Positions 1 to 15,600 of a DNA stretch of 64,000 nucleotides are shown here, in pieces. The first letter of the stretch is position 1; every line of letters begins with the position of its first letter. Origin of the DNA: Apostichopus japonicus. Lineage: Eukaryota; Echinodermata; Holothuroidea; Aspidochirotida; Stichopodidae. The notes under the pieces are model-generated. The model saw only the letters and a program-made list of their open reading frames with translations. It was not told the DNA's origin and made no database searches. Both the position numbers and the translations under genes were made by a program. The stretch spans positions 3,730,001 to 3,794,000 of the forward strand of contig NC_092581.1 in assembly GCF_037975245.1 (NCBI RefSeq), given 5' to 3'.

Positions 1-13
1 GTGTGAAAAAGAA

Positions 14-595
14 AAGATGCAGCAGCTGCAATATCCTGCTCAGCTAAGATGCAATATCCTGCTCAGCTAAGATGCAGCAGCTGCAATATCCTGCTCAGCT
101 AAGATGAAGCAGCTGTAATATCCTGTTCAGCTAAGATGGAGCAGCTGCAATATCCTGCTCAGGTAAGATGCAGCAGCTGCAATATCCTGCTCAGCTAAGA
201 TGGAGCAACTGTAATATCCTGCTCAGCTAAGATGGAGCAGCTGCAATATCCTGCTCAGCTAAGATGCATCAGCTGCAATAGTCTGCTCAACTAAGATACA
301 GCAGCTGCATTATCCTGCTCAGCTAAGATGCTGCAATATCCTGCTCAGCTAAGATGCAGCAGCTGCAATATCCTGCTCAGCTAAGATGCTGTAGCTGCAA
401 TATCCTGCTCAGATAAGATGCAGCATCTGCAATATCTTGCTCAGATAAGATGCAGCAGCTGCAATATCCTGCTCAGCTAAGATGCAGCAGCTGCAATATC
501 CTGCTCAGGTAAGATGCAGCAGCTGCAATACTCTGCTCAGCTACAATGCAGCAGCTGCAAACATCTTGCTCAGCTAAGATGAATCAATATCAAAT
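14..595. repeat. 32-bp minisatellite
   Basis: About eighteen units of the form atgcagcagctgc, aatatcctgctcagctaag with small deletions. The array may continue left of base 1. It lies in the ATM intron after exon 41. Confidence 0.92.
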
Positions 596-992
596 AATAG
601 AGATTATTCCTGCAGATCAGCATGCAGTACCAATTGTGTGAAACTACAGAGCACAAATAGGTTTTACACTAGCCAGCCAGGTTGCATGATGCTGCAGCCC
701 CCTCAGCATCCTATTTTTGACATGGTACCTTTGCATCTTTCTCTACCTCTTATCAAGTTGGTCATATCTTTTCATATAACTGCCAATAGAACAAGCCAAG
801 TCAAGATATGCTTTGCCTAAAGCTATTAACCAATACTAACCCCTAAACTGTTTATAACATCATATATCTCTGAATAGTTTTATTGAATAACAGTTTGCTT
901 CAAAATCTACTGGAACACTAAATACAAAGACTTTTTATTTGGGAGGGGGGAGGGGTTCAATACTAGTGCCTACATAAAGTCTCTACCCTTAC

Positions 993-3900
993 CTGTAGGA
1001 GCCCAGCTTTGGACCCTTGCTCTCTCAGATCACTGTTCAGGAGGTCATATCCAGCTACAGCGCTAGTCCAGTCTCCTTCGTGCTCGTAGGTATGTATTCT
1101 GGAAAACAAATGAAAGTCAATTTTCTGGTTAAAAGTTAAACTTACCATTTGCTTATTTTTTGTTTGTAGTTTATATTATTATATGGCCTCACATTGACAG
1201 TGTCAATCTCTCATGTCACACACAGGACTGCAGTGTATATGATACTGCATTGAAACAAAAATTTAATTCAATACCAACTTTACATATCCTACAACACTAA
1301 GCATGAATATGCAATCTTCAAATTTCAGTTTCAGCTAGTTGGGACAACTTTCTGATACTTGTACCACTCTTATATGTTGTCATCTGATATCACGCTTGAA
1401 TGAAAACATACACTAGACAGTACTGGTTGTTCAGCTATGATTACCCTTAAATACACCCCATACTCCCCCACTGCCCCCCCCTCTCAATATATTAAATCTA
1501 ATTTTCTTGTAACATCTCATAATCAATGTCATCTCATAATGTCATCTCATAATCAACAATCAATGTCATATCATAAATCATCTCATAAATGTCTCTCTCA
1601 TAATCAATAATGTCATCTCATAATCAATAATATCATCATAATCAATAATGTCATCTCATTCTCATAATCAATAATCAATGTCATATCATAAATCATCTCA
1701 TAAATGTCTCTCTCATAATCAATAATGTCATCTCATAATCAATAATATCATCATAATCAATAATGTCATCTCATTCTCATAATCAATAATCAATGTCATA
1801 TCATAAATCATCTCATAAATGTCTCTCGAATATCATCTCATAATCAATAATGTCATCTCATAATCAAAGTCATCTCATAATCAATAATGTTATCTCATAA
1901 TCCATAATGTCATCTCATTCTCATAATCAACAATCAATGTCATATCATAAATCATCTCATAAAGGTCTCTTGAATGTCAGTCATCTCATAATCAATGTCA
2001 TCTCATTAATCAATAATGTCATCTCATAATCAATAAGCAATGTCATCTGATAAGTCATCACATAAATGTCTCTCAAATGTCATCTCATAATCAATAATGT
2101 CATCTCATAATTAATAATGTCATCTCAAAATCAATCATGTCATCTCATTAATCAGTAATCAATAACATTTCATTAACCAGCATCTCATGTCACTCAATTG
2201 TCATCTCATCATCAATAACCAATGTCATCTCATAAATGTCTCTCAAATGTCATCTCATAATCAATAATCAATAATAATGTAGCCGGACCAACCTGGCTAG
2301 ATGATCCGTCATTCGTGACACGCCACAGCCGTACAGCCCGTCGGGTTCTCCGATGCTGGTGTAGGCTTCCAGGAGTAGCCTCTGTACGTTAATCTCTGAG
2401 TTGGATGACAGGGTGTCTAAACTGTGCTGGCTTCCTCCCTGTGAGTCTCCACTGTCTGGGAGGTGTTCGTGTTGTGACCTGGAGAAGGCGAAAGTTATAA
2501 GACCCATTTTGTTTTTCAGAGATACCAAGTTAGACTTCTTTGATACCTGACATGAACTATAGTATTGTGTACATATGACTATACAGTTGACTACTTAAAC
2601 CCTCACTGGCGAGAAATATTTGTGTTCATGCGTTTCCTACAAATAAAAAGTTAATTCTGTTGAATATGTATGTATTTTAGATCCTCCTACAAGCAGGAAC
2701 TCGCGAAGAAGCCATCATTGGCTTAAAATCAAAGCCGCAAGCTGACCGAAGTCAGTCTCTTAGATTCATATTTAATGTCCATTATTATGAATTGTCAACA
2801 ACTCTGTATCTCTGAATATGATCCATATATGCTACTAAGCTTTGTCTGAATTAATCATGAAAAATGTCTAGGCTGATATGATATCAATCTTTAGAGCCAA
2901 AACGGAAGCTCATTAGGGCAGTGGCAGACTGGGGGCATCAATTGGTAACGGATTAGTTGATCCAACACCCTGTGCTGACGCCATGAAACCGAGTGGGGCA
3001 TCTGAGGATCGGAAATCTCTTGACTCTGGAACCTCAACCTTGCAATGCCTCTAGCTCCTCAATCCCCCCTGTGTGCCAGTTCTGAATTCGGTAAACCAAG
3101 GGGCAAAATCGACCCCTGGCTGACCAAAGGGGTAAACCAGGGGCAAAATCGACCCCTGGCTGATAAAGGGGTAAAACAGGGGCAAAATCGAGCCCTGGAT
3201 GATCAAAGGCAATAACAGTTATAAATGACTTTCATTAACAATATATAAAATCACTTCAAAGTGTCATCCATCGAACACGAAGCTCCAACAAGGTTGTCAC
3301 GAAAGAACCACACAGTACCGTACATGATTGGCTGTATTCCAAGACGACAGAATTACCCACTTTCATGACACTGTCATGTATGAAATAAGACCAGTTGTGC
3401 CCAGTGACACAGCCAAGGGTGAGGGAGGGGAGAGTCTAGGCCCCACCTAGAGAGAATTGGGGCCCCCTAAAGACAGGAGTCTAGCTACGCCCCTGGTTGT
3501 ACTGATCCAGTTTTCAGTACAAGAGTGTCATCCATACATCACATAGTTATTATAAAACAGCGGAGAATAAATCGGTTACTGTCGCTTACCTTGTAACGTT
3601 GTACCATATTTCCGTGTACAACAGGCAGGTGAAGTGAGCTTTGCATAGCTGAGCTGCTTTAGCCAGAAGGAGATAATTCATGTCCAGCCAAAAGTTATTG
3701 TTCCATGGGTTACTCTTCTGTTGTCTCCTGTAAAGAGGAAAATACGGCATTTAATTTGTATTTAAAAAAAACCACTTTCTTAGGCATTGCCAAAGATGAC
3801 ACCCACACAGGTGAGACTCCTGTTGTAAAAATGGGGCATGTATTACTTAATCAGAGAATAATTGAGTCATCAAACTTGCGTAGCTGTTTCAAAGGCTCTC

Positions 3901-6900
3901 GTTGAATACTATAGTACCCATGTAGAAAAATTCTATACATCTTTAAACTTGGGTAGCAACTTGACCATTTTGTATAGCATTTTGCGACACGATACTGAAT
4001 AAATTATTCACTGTTACTGCTCTATAGAATAAATTTACAATTTTAATAACTTCTCTCAACCAGAATCTGCTGTTTGGTTCCCTCGGCCAAGAAATGATTT
4101 AATAGGTAACACCACTACCTAAGGGCTAGACTCACTCAGGGCTTGACTTTTCTTTGTTTCCTTTGATTTTTTTTTGTTATTATCTATTGTTTCTTGTCAA
4201 GGGAGGGGGGGAGGGGACTGCTCGAATAAGCTACGCTTCATCAGTCCTCCTCCACCACCTTGTAAAAATGTTGTACTATTGTATGGTTTGCACTGTGGAA
4301 ATAAACTCAAACTTGTTTGAGTCCAACCTTAGGTTGAGCTACCCAGTTTTAAAGTTGAGACCATAATTCTCCGTCCAAACTCTATTGTTATGTCATTTCT
4401 CATATATGAACTTCATGTGAAATAAATCGTATATTGTAACAGTTAGTGGTTAAGCCAAAAGAAGAATAAATCAAGGCAAAATCAATCACCCCGAGGTGGG
4501 TTTCTCTTGGGTGCGGAGATAGTGTACCACAGTCAAAAGAGTCTGGACGCATTTCTGTCCAACTTTAGGATCCAAATCTGCAGCATCTACAGAAACATGG
4601 ATTTATGAAAGAAGAAAGAGAAAAGGGGGGGAAAAAAAGAAGAAGATGTCATTGAGTTCCTGAATCATCATAAAATTTAAACTGAATGCAAATATTTCAA
4701 AAACAAAAATTCACTGGTTAGTAAATCAAAGTGAAAATTATATTTCCAAATTTATCGACATTAATCTGTTTCTCTATATATAGTACTATAGATCACAAAC
4801 TATGAGGTAGATGAAGAAAAACTTTTTTGGAATTAGTCCCCACTGACAATCCCACCCCCACCACATCCCCCTGACAATCCCCACCCCCCACTGACAATCC
4901 CTCGGCCCATGTCCCCACTAACAACTCGCCCCCACCACATCCCCACTGACAATTCCCCACCACATCTCCACAGACAATCCCCCGCCACCCCACCACATCC
5001 CCAGTGCAAAAGAAATTTACTGGTAGATATGGTGGGGTTGTGTACATTGTTGCTCCAAAACCCTTCAAAACATTTGTACTTAGCATATGAAGACATTGTA
5101 TAATAACTGGTGTCTCCCAATTACATAAACAGGATGAATAAGTGAAAGTTCATGGAATTGAGTGTCTCCAGACTAGGTTTTAATAGTGGGTCCTTTTTTA
5201 CCTAATGGACTTTTGTGAAAATTCGCAGTACAAAATTTAACCCATAATTATTTTTAAAAAGTCCCACCTTTTCTCAAGAGAGGCGACTGAGCGCGACTAG
5301 TCTTTGTTTCGCTGGTGTCGCAGACTCTACTCAGGAGGCCTCCTATCTGAGACGAGAGGACAGCGGACCTTGCTTCATCTCCGGACAGGAGGATGTCGTG
5401 GATGAGATAAGGCAAAACGGACTCAGCAAAAGCAGCCTGGAAGGAAAGCAAAAATATGTCATCCGTGAAGAGTATAAAATTGCTGCAAAATAGCATCTTT
5501 TATTATTAAAGGATTTATTCAAAGGTTTATTAAACAGTCCCTGTATTAAACTAGGCTACTCTGTCACAGATGATGTAATATTGAGAAGAGGAATGCACGA
5601 ATTAAGCGAGTGTTGATTAAACATCTTCCCAAGTTTACACTTATGGCTTCACATTCGGCATTTCATTTTTCAATGTGACAAGCTATCACAACCCAAGTTC
5701 CAATTAACAATCAAGAGGGGGGAACGGCAATTTTTCTAGGGCAAGTGTGTAAATTGCCTCTGATTTTCATTGAATGGCAGGAAAACCACTTCACATTTTT
5801 CAGATTTCAGAAAAGGGCAATACGTAAGGCAACTTTCAAAATTTTTAAAAAGGCACCAACACTTGTTGTTATTAAGTGAGAGAAACCATATCAAAATGAC
5901 AGACAAGAAAAAATTCATACGTTGGTGTTTCATAAAAACGTACATCTGGATTTTTACATCTCCTGCAGCTACTCAATAGCAAATTCTCTGTTTACGCAAC
6001 CATTGCAGCAGACTGGACTCTTTGGACAATATTAGAGCCTTCATTTAGTTTGATTATGACAATACTGATCAAAGGTAATTAACAAGGTACCCACCCAACT
6101 TGATTTAAACGGACAATGTGAGTTGCTGCCATCTGTAATGGATGATTTAAAGGGGCATTTGGGCAAATGGCTCCAGGAAGCAATTTGCCTTCGGCACGTC
6201 GATCAATTCTAGTCTCGATCATAACTTGTATTAACAGAAGGTAACGGTCAGGACAAAATGATCGGCAAACAATTCAGGTATGAAATAATTTCAGCAAAAA
6301 TTATAGTCATCTCTCAGGCCGACAAAATGCTTCGAACTGTTGAATCAAAATAATCTAACATGGTTCTTTTGAAATAGCTAGATATTGTATTGGACGGGAA
6401 CTATGAAAGCTAACATCAATCTATCTTCTGTGTGTTCTGTGGGTGGTAGTATCATTATATCTAAAGCCACATCAATATTATATCAATGTGCATTTTTATC
6501 ATCACGCACAATATAATGCACCATTGAAGTCCCTATGTATTTTGATAGTCTGGGCTAATGATTGTAACATGAAATAATGTGGGTCTTGCGGGTCTGCACA
6601 AATCTCTAAAAGTTACTTCTAAGACCACCTAAGATTTAGTGCAATACTTTTGAAACCTACCCTTACGGCACAGACTGGCTCCATCAGCCTCAACATGTCA
6701 TCTTGTACAGCTCCAGACTGAATCAGCCCTACGGTGAGCTGCTTCACCCATGAGTCGTGACGGATGCCCACAGCTGGTTGCCATAGCGATGACTTATCCA
6801 ATTCGGACAAGACCTCTTCTTCCGATCTTACATTTTCCAAAATATCTGACATCTGCATAACATAAAAAAAAAAATTGTTATCCCTACTGTTTGAACTGGA

Positions 6901-9669
6901 ATATTATTAAGGAAAACAGGGAAAAAAATAATTATAAGAGGACGTTTGCTCAAAACATCGGCTTGTGTTTGAAACAACATCAGCTTTGTGATTACATGCA
7001 TAGCAAAATATCTCTAGTTAGCTTTGTTTTAACATTAGAGTCACGATGAATGATTATTATCTCAAAAAATCAGTTTGCTTGATTTTCCTGCGGGCAAACT
7101 CTAAATGGTCCCGATTTTCTGATACTAGTCTGCGAAAGTTAAAGTTTCGACCAAAAAACAAATTGAAATGAAAACGACAAACCCTCTTTTTGTTTGGCTT
7201 GAAGGGATGTAAGTAATGCAACAAGTCATCAATGTTTTTGCTCTTGTAATCCTCGTAAAACTGTCGACCAGATTGCGTCGAGAAGACTTGTTTAAGACAG
7301 GTAGCCGCTGCTTGGATGGTATCCACACTGTCGATACACACAAGACAAAAACGAAGCCATAATGTACGATGCTGTGAAAGCCCATCGACAAAGGTGAGAA
7401 GATGATCGACCCTCCTAAACCCTGCAAACCTTTCTTGGGCTAATTGCAAATAACTCAAGAACATTGGAGTCATGTTCTACTTCAAAGAATAAACAAACAA
7501 TGAAAAAATGACTTGATAATATTGTATATTAATTTTGTATGAATCATAGAATTTTTTTGGGGGGGCAAGAAAAAATTCAACAGACAAACATCCTAGTACT
7601 CAAGATGTCTTGCTAGGTGGTCCCCATATTCACCTTCATCATTCAAGGGTGGGGGGAGGGGGGACATTGTGGCCTTAGGAATGGGTATATGAGGGGGCAG
7701 TTTTACCCTCTCCACTTTGAGAACATTTTCATATGAACCAGAGTGCCTCGGTTGGAAAATGGTGGTTTTATTTTGAGAGTAATTTATGCTCAAAACTTTG
7801 CCACTAATTTCCACCAGCATTGGCAATTTCTTTGGTCTCCCGAAGTTTCGGCAACCCTCCACAATTTTGGTTCGATCCGTATCAAGGGTCGTGACCCCTA
7901 CTTTGAATACTAGGGCACTATTAAACACCATTTCGTATTCTCTAATTGCTACCATAAATGCTGATAAGTATAGATTCATATGGTTGATTTAGCATACCCA
8001 TGAACGTAACTAATTTCAAAATCTTTACGGCAAGTTTTACACAACATTAAACATTACTATCATGCAATCTCGATTGTCTGATATTTGACATGCAATATTG
8101 TTTTTACTCTCTCCAAAATGGAAACATGCAAAATTTATTTTCCAATCTACATCTGAACAGACAGCTTTGGACCCTTGAGATTCTTTGTACGCGTCCGGTC
8201 GAAAGATCAAATTAGATTACACGATCAAATTTTCAAAACAGCTCTCTAAAATTCTGTAACCACATTGGAATTTTTCTATATTTTGTTACAACTTAAAAGA
8301 CTTACTCTTGCTGTACCAGATTTTGATTCAAAAGGTGGATTAAAGTGGCATTTCTGCATCCCTTGGAGTCCTGGGAGTAGACTGTAGCAGCCGTGGAGTA
8401 ACACATGCTATCCCTGAGGCTGACCGATTGTAACGCTATCAGAGACATGTTGCAAGCACCGATCTCACCCAGGCAGGCAGCTGGGAATTAAGGAATAACT
8501 TATAAACTGATAAATATTATACAACTTTATTAACAATGCTATGGTATGCAGAACTTTAGAGTACAGACCAGTGCAGGACATATAATACGATAAGATACAA
8601 TACAATACAATAAAATAAATTAAAAACATTTATATAATACAATAAAATTTGATACAATGCGATACAAAACAAAAGAGTAGTACAGTACTTTACAGTACAG
8701 TACAATGCAATACAATAAAACAGAGTGCAGTACAAAGCAACACAGTGCAGTACAATACAGCACACAGCAGTACAATACAACACAGTACAGTGCAATACAA
8801 TGCAATGCAATACAATACAGCACACAGCGGTACAATACAGTAAGAGCAATACAATACAATACAGTACTGAACAGTACAGTGCAATATGGTACAGTTCAGT
8901 TCAATACAACACAGTGCAGTACAATAAAGTACAGTGCAATACAGTAAGAGCATTGCAATAAAATACAGTACAGTACTGAGCAGTACAGTACAGTACAATA
9001 CGGTACAGTACTGTACTGTACAATAAAGTACAGTGCAATATGGTACAGTACAGTAAAGGACAGTGCAATACAATACAGTAAGAGCAGTACAATACAGTAC
9101 AGTACTGAACAGTGCAATACAGTACAGTACTGAACAGTACAATACAGTACAGTGCAATATGGTACAGTACAGAACAGTACAACAGAGTGCAGTACAATAC
9201 ATTAAAGTACAATACAGTACAATAAAATACAGTGCAGTGCAGTACAATACAATTACTGCAAACTGTTAACATACCAGCCTGTCGCTGTATCTTCTTATCC
9301 TGGGACTCAGTACAAAGTTTAATCAGCATACAAATTACTTGAGGAACCAGAGCTTCACTACCTTCATCTGAAAAAAACGGAATGACTTGGGTTAATCTAC
9401 ATTTTTTGTTGTTGAAAATATCCAGGTGTACACGTTTGGGGTGTCAGAGTGGGAGAAGGGGGGGGGGGAGGTTAGGGCATGGTAGAACTGAAAAGAGTTA
9501 TATATATATATAGATGTGTCAATTCCGTGTAGAGTGATGATGTCATTATTTCACCTTTGCACTGTCCAATCAAGACTGCTAGCTCGTCTTTTTTCTCCGA
9601 TAACAGTTTCTTCAGGTTACCCAGCCCTCCGGCACTGTGGATCTTCTCTTTCATGAGGAACATACTCAT
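993..9669 (-). CDS. ATM: ATM exons 32-41: end of HEAT region and start of the FAT domain
   Basis: Exons in transcript order are 9555-9669, 9275-9367, 8306-8480, 7183-7327, 6661-6852, 5268-5436, 4490-4586, 3590-3727, 2293-2478 and 993-1098. Exon 34 reads CLGEIGACNMSLIALQSV, and exon 35 reads AAATCLKQVFSTQSGRQFYE. Exons 37-41 carry the most conserved stretch, matching the human region from VLPYLIHDIL through the FAT entry at SIGEPDSLYGCG and TYEHEAMW. Exon 41 ends in phase 0 at the donor 991-992. The next exon, continuing the FAT domain, lies left of base 1. Introns here carry a 700-bp CAGTA-type array (8557-9262) and 20-bp and 32-bp arrays near the left edge. Confidence 0.95.
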
Positions 9670-12600
9670 CTCCTAATCAATAGAAGGACAGAAAAGTGAA
9701 GGAAAATAGAAAACAATTCAGTAGATCTTTTATAAATTGTTGCTTTATCCTGCTAAAGTTCCTACAGACCAGAAATAGCCACACATGTAGCTAAATGTTT
9801 GTAACAACAGGGCTGTGAAATGCAACAGAGGGTTGGAGTGACCCAAATCCTTTATAGTAGTTAAATATTCTGCATTTATGGACACCAAAACAAAATGGGG
9901 CACAAAGTTGATTGATCGACGATAATTGCTGATGGCCGTAATCACATCGTTCATTTTTTGGATTTTTGTCGGTTGAGAAATATTTTTGACAATTGCACTG
10001 TGATGAGTGGAAAAAGGTACTGCATCTCAATGGACTTCTACTGAACAGGTACCCCACCACTTAGTCTTATATTTAGTCACTCTTACACCCTCTTCGCTCC
10101 AATTCACACCCTTCAAACCAGGCTCAATTGTTGAATGGTTCCATTTTTGTCAATCAATCAATCAAACATACAACCAATCAATCATAGAATCAATCAATCA
10201 AACATACATACAATCACACAAACATACGTACAATCAATTAATCATATGATGAATCAATCAACCAAACATACAACCAATCAATCGTACATACAATTAATCA
10301 ATCCATTATACATACAATCAATTAATCATATCATGAATCAATCAATCAAACATACAATCAATCAACCAATCAATCGTTAATACAATCAATCATTCAATTA
10401 TACATAGTCAATTAATCATATAATGAATGAATGAATCAAACATACAATCAATCATACAATCACTCAAACATACATACAATCGATCAAACATACAATCAAT
10501 CAACCAAACATACAATCAATCAATCGTTAATACAATCAATCATTCAATTATACATACAGTCAATTAATCATATAATGAATGAATGAATCAAACATACAAT
10601 CAATCAACCAATAATACAATCACTCAATCCTACATACAATCAATTATACATACAATCACTAATACATTCAATCAAGTAATCATATAATGAATGAATCAAA
10701 CATACAATCAATCAACCAAACATACAATCAATCAATCCTACATACAATCAACCAACCAAACATACAATAAATCAAACACACAATGAATGAACACACAATC
10801 AATCAACCAAACATACAATCACTCAATCGTACATACAATCAATCAATCGAACATACAATAAATCAAACATACATACAATAAATCAAACACACAATGAATG
10901 AAACATACAATCAATCAACCACCATACAATCACTCAATTGTACATACAATCAATCAATCAAACATACAATCAATCAAACATACATACATACATACAATAA
11001 ATCAAACACACAATGAATCAAGCAAGCAATCAACTATTTTGGTCCACAGAAGCATTTTGTACTCACATCTAACAGATTACTGTCACCATCCTTCATCCGG
11101 GCCAAGGTATCCTTGGCTGTTTGCAGTTGAGGCAGGTCGGGCAGTGGGTCGATGTCCTTCAACGAGTCCGTCAAGAGATCAGACGATCTAACCACCAGAA
11201 GATTTATAAGATTAAGGCTCTGGGGGATAAACGAGATAAGGGATATTTATTACCATCTATATCCATCTAAGCATGGATCAGACCTGATCCGCCATGGCAA
11301 AATTACATTTCACTCCTCTATTGAGTTTTAGCTTGAGCCATCACCACAGAGACTGAGTTTACAAGTCATTACCTAAAAATAATCCTAAACCTTTTTATGT
11401 TTTGCCCCTCCCCCCTCACCCTCCCACCCCTACAAGGGAAAATCAAAGAAGGAAAAACAAAGTTTGCTAATCACATTTCTCGTTTAAGGCAGCAAATTGA
11501 CTTAACAGGGAAGCGCAAGATTTATTGGGCCCACTGAAGAGTGGCCGTCATCGTCGTCAGCCTTAAAGGAGCATTGCAGAGGTACAAAACATTTTAAAGG
11601 TGTATTTTCTTGAAACCCAGAACTGCCATAGAAATGTAAAAGCTCTCATTTTTCTTCTCTGTTTTTTACTTTCTCTCAAACTAAATTCTGCCAAAGTTGA
11701 AGCTTGAATAGTGTTAAGGAACCAACTCATATCCATTGCAAATCTTTTGAAAAAGCAAAAAGATTAGATTGCAACTTTATTTCACTCAAACCACACCTAG
11801 AGGGTGTCAGCAAGAAAGCAAAAAAAAAACAAAGCTGATAAGGCCCAGATGATATAACAAGAGTAACAAGTAGTACAGAAAATACACCCCAAACTAAACA
11901 GACCAACATTTTGCAAAGCATACTGTAACATTCACATCTATTATAAGACCAAATTTAGGCATACCAAACAATATTACAATAATATGTACAGAGTTTTTTA
12001 CAGATAAAGAGAAAGGTTGGTCAATGATCACCATAGTGATAAAAATGAATATGCATACCTCTTCTCTAGCAGCACTGGTAAGGAGGCTTACAAGGACCTC
12101 GATAATAACTTGAAGATATTTAGCGAGTTCCTGGAAGAAAAAAAAAACCTGTCTTGAAAGCTATGAATGGTTATGAGACACTGAAGAAAATAACATTTAA
12201 AAATATTGAGAATTTAATTCCCAGGCTGAGAATTTAAAGAAAAAAAAGAAAAAAAGGCAGAAGCTCCAGAAGCTGACACGAAAGACCAAGTGACTTTTAC
12301 TCAAGTTTACAGGTTATTTATTAAAGAAACACAAATATCTAGAAAACTGAAAACGAAAAAAATAAATTTTGCAAAACCACTTTAGCTTATGGTAAAAATT
12401 CTAGGTACCGCTAACATCATCTATGAACTTTATGCAAAGGAAACAAAATTTGGAAAAAATGAATGGATAATAATTTTGTGATTTTCTCATTATATTTATT
12501 ACCTTATGGCAAAGTTCTAGGCAGCTCTCCCAAACAGCACGCAGGGTATCGACCGCCAATCTCAGGCAACGGTCGCGGGTCGGTCGTTCCTCCGAAACGA

Positions 12601-15600
12601 TCTCCTTGCTCTGCAGACCACGGAGGGTCTGAAGCAACATGTTAATCACCGTCCGCAAGACGAACATCCAGGCGTTACCCAGACCGTTGTCGATGTCGGC
12701 TAAGACCAGTCTCACAAAGAGATGGTAAGCCAGGAGGCCCCGGTGCTTGTCGTCCATCGTGTGAGATCGGTCGACGTGGGAGTGGAGATCATGGAGAATC
12801 TGCTGCAGGCCGTCCTAGAGAGAGTGAAAGAAAGAAAACAAAGCATTGGATGATGGATTTCAGAGTAGTGGACAACAACCGTTGCCAGATTTTTCCTTCT
12901 GTAAGATTGCCCAAAAAAGAAATAAAAACGAGAAATATGAAACTTTGGGAAATATTTTACACGAGGCCCAAATAATTCTGACGGGATATTTCGATCAAAC
13001 AGACGAACAATGATCGTAAGTTCTCGTCAGGTCCGAAATTTTGTTTTTTTTTGTAATGGATGACCGTGCATCTTTAAGTGTTGCAGTCCTCGGATTGGAT
13101 TAGCCTTTTTTTTAGCCTTTGAAGAAGATCCTGCTAAGATCGAAACGTCAGGCCAACTTACTTTTACACATTCTCCTACACAGGCTCTCTAGTGGATAAG
13201 CAGTTTGCTAACAGTTTTATTTTATTTGGATCATTTTAGACGGAGACTGTGCCCACTACTGCTCTATAGCAAACTACCAAATTTTCATCTGAGTGTGCAC
13301 ATAACACGATTCAAGAATGAGAGGAGCAATGTAAAAAGAAAAGACAAGATAAAGTCGAGGGTTTCATTTCTGTTCACCTGAGACTTAGAGAGGAGTAGCA
13401 CCAAAGTAAGAGAACCACTGTTACTGTGACACTGCGTGAGATATTCCAAAGTGGCAAGAATGTTAGCCGCAGGAAAGTGAGGCGAGTTTGGCTCTGGGTC
13501 TGTCGGTCTGTTAAGAGAGAAAAAAAATTAGGAAAGAGATTAAAATTACTGATTTAAACCTACTTTCTTTTTTGAATTTTGATGTTTTTTGCTTATTACA
13601 ATCTCCTGAAGTATATTCCTAAAGTGGAGTAAATTCTACTGCAATAGTATTAAGGCTTTTCCGCATCACTTGTCCAGCCACCAAAGGTTCATTCAAGTTT
13701 AGTCAACTATTTTGTAACATTAAGTACATTGTCTGTTGCATGAGATTCCCCCCCCCCCCTCAACCATCCATTTTTCTCCTGTTCCTTTCTCAAGCCTAAG
13801 CATATATCTTATAGTTTTAGTTTTATAGTTTTGTGTACTTCCCTATTACCAGTTCCTAAGAAATGACCCTAGAATGACAAAAATTAATACTGTTCACCCG
13901 GTCAAAAAAGGTAACAGCTAATTCGCCATAGTGGTTAAAACAGATGCTTTCTATGTGTTTCATCGTCTTACTATGTGTATCATCATCTCACTATGTGTAT
14001 CATTATCTTACTATGTGTATCATCATCTTACTATGTATATCATCATCTTACTATGTATATCATCATCTTACTATGTGTATCATCTTACTATGTGTATCAT
14101 CATCTTACTATGTGTTGTTATGATGCAGCATGTTACTTTAAAGGTTAACTACGCTAATTGATGTTATGCAATTCCTAAATGGTGTATTATTATGCTAATT
14201 TGTAAACGTAGAGCACAATCAGTGCAGTTCTAAGCTACGGTCGAGTAACCTCACCGAATGTCATATAAATTAGTTTTCAAGGAGTGGCTCGGTCTCTTCT
14301 CCCAGTGGCACCAACCTGTACGTCACGCCACATAAAACAACTATGTCTGCATAGCCCTTACAAAACCTACCTTTTCCGTTCCGGCCTTTCTTCACCATGC
14401 CAACCACGCTGTGTGTGACTTACTCTTAACTCTCTTTTGGATACCATTCTTCTGAACTTATCATTTACCTTACCTGGTCCTGTTCTCTATACCGGAGCTG
14501 TTATTTACGAAAAGCGCCTTCCGGAAGCTTCCAGACACACCCGCACTACGGTTACAGACTACCCTGGGATTTGACACCCCGACGGAGAGCCCAGCGGTAG
14601 CCGAGGTACCTTGCTTGCGGCTTAGTTAACTTTAAGTATTAAGGTATGTAATGTATTTATGCTAAGTTATATATTTTTGTTACCAAGAGACACGTATTAG
14701 ATTCATTTTAAAAACAAAACCTCTCTAACCTACTTTATTGTGTTCGTTTCCCAAACCATGATATCTGGACTTCGTAACAGTGTATCATCATCTCACTATG
14801 TGTATCATTATCTTACTATGTGTATCATCATCTTACTATGTGTATCATCATCTCGCTATGTGTATCATCATCTTACTATGTGTATCATCATCTCCACTAT
14901 GTGTATCATCATATCACTATGTGTATCATCATATTACTATGTGTATCATCATCTCACTATGTGTATCATCATCTCACTATGTGTATCATCATCTTACTAT
15001 GTGTATCACCATCTTACTATGAACATCATCATATTACTATGTGTACCCTCAACGCAGGTTAACCGTTCTAAAAAATGTTGAGAATGACAGAATGAAATGA
15101 ACTGTTATGTCTTAATTAAAAATTTAGCTTTACCAACAAAAAAAATTAAATCATACAGAATCCCTCACCAATCTTCCAAGAATTAGAGGTAACTGTAGCT
15201 TCACTTACAACCATTGACAAATATCATAAAACTATTTAAGTATATTTAAAGATGCTTTTAGTAACAAAAAGGTGTTTCCAAATTGCTCAAATGAGGATTT
15301 TTATTGTTCCATTCTTATTAAACACAATTTAGGATCTCTTTGTTAGCATTTTATAATCGTCTTGTAATTGCTAATATTCGCAGAGCACAAAGGTGTCTGT
15401 TAAACAGACTACCAGTTGCAAAAGCAACGAAACAGCATGTCTTTGATATTATTAACTTTAAAAGATGAATTTCAAATTCTTCATTGCTTGCTTTCGTTTC
15501 TTCAAAATGCAGAGATAATACAAAAGATAAAGAAAAACCTCAACAAGAGCTTTACAGTCACCTGAGATATTGTTTCAACTTGCTATCTTCAGAGTAAGGC

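Noticed and set aside
1-595. CRISPR-like array from regular 32-bp repeats
   Set aside because: The units are contiguous with no unique spacers and lie in a eukaryotic intron. It is a minisatellite.
7593-7979. 128-codon minus-strand frame in the ATM intron between exons 34 and 35
   Set aside because: No resemblance to ATM or any family I recognise, no fitting splice sites, and a C-terminal half of proline-rich low complexity.
8556-9329. Long frames on both strands rich in Cys/Tyr/Leu or Gln/Tyr/Asn
   Set aside because: The 5-bp CAGTA-type array lacks stops in several frames at once, which is an artefact of simple sequence.
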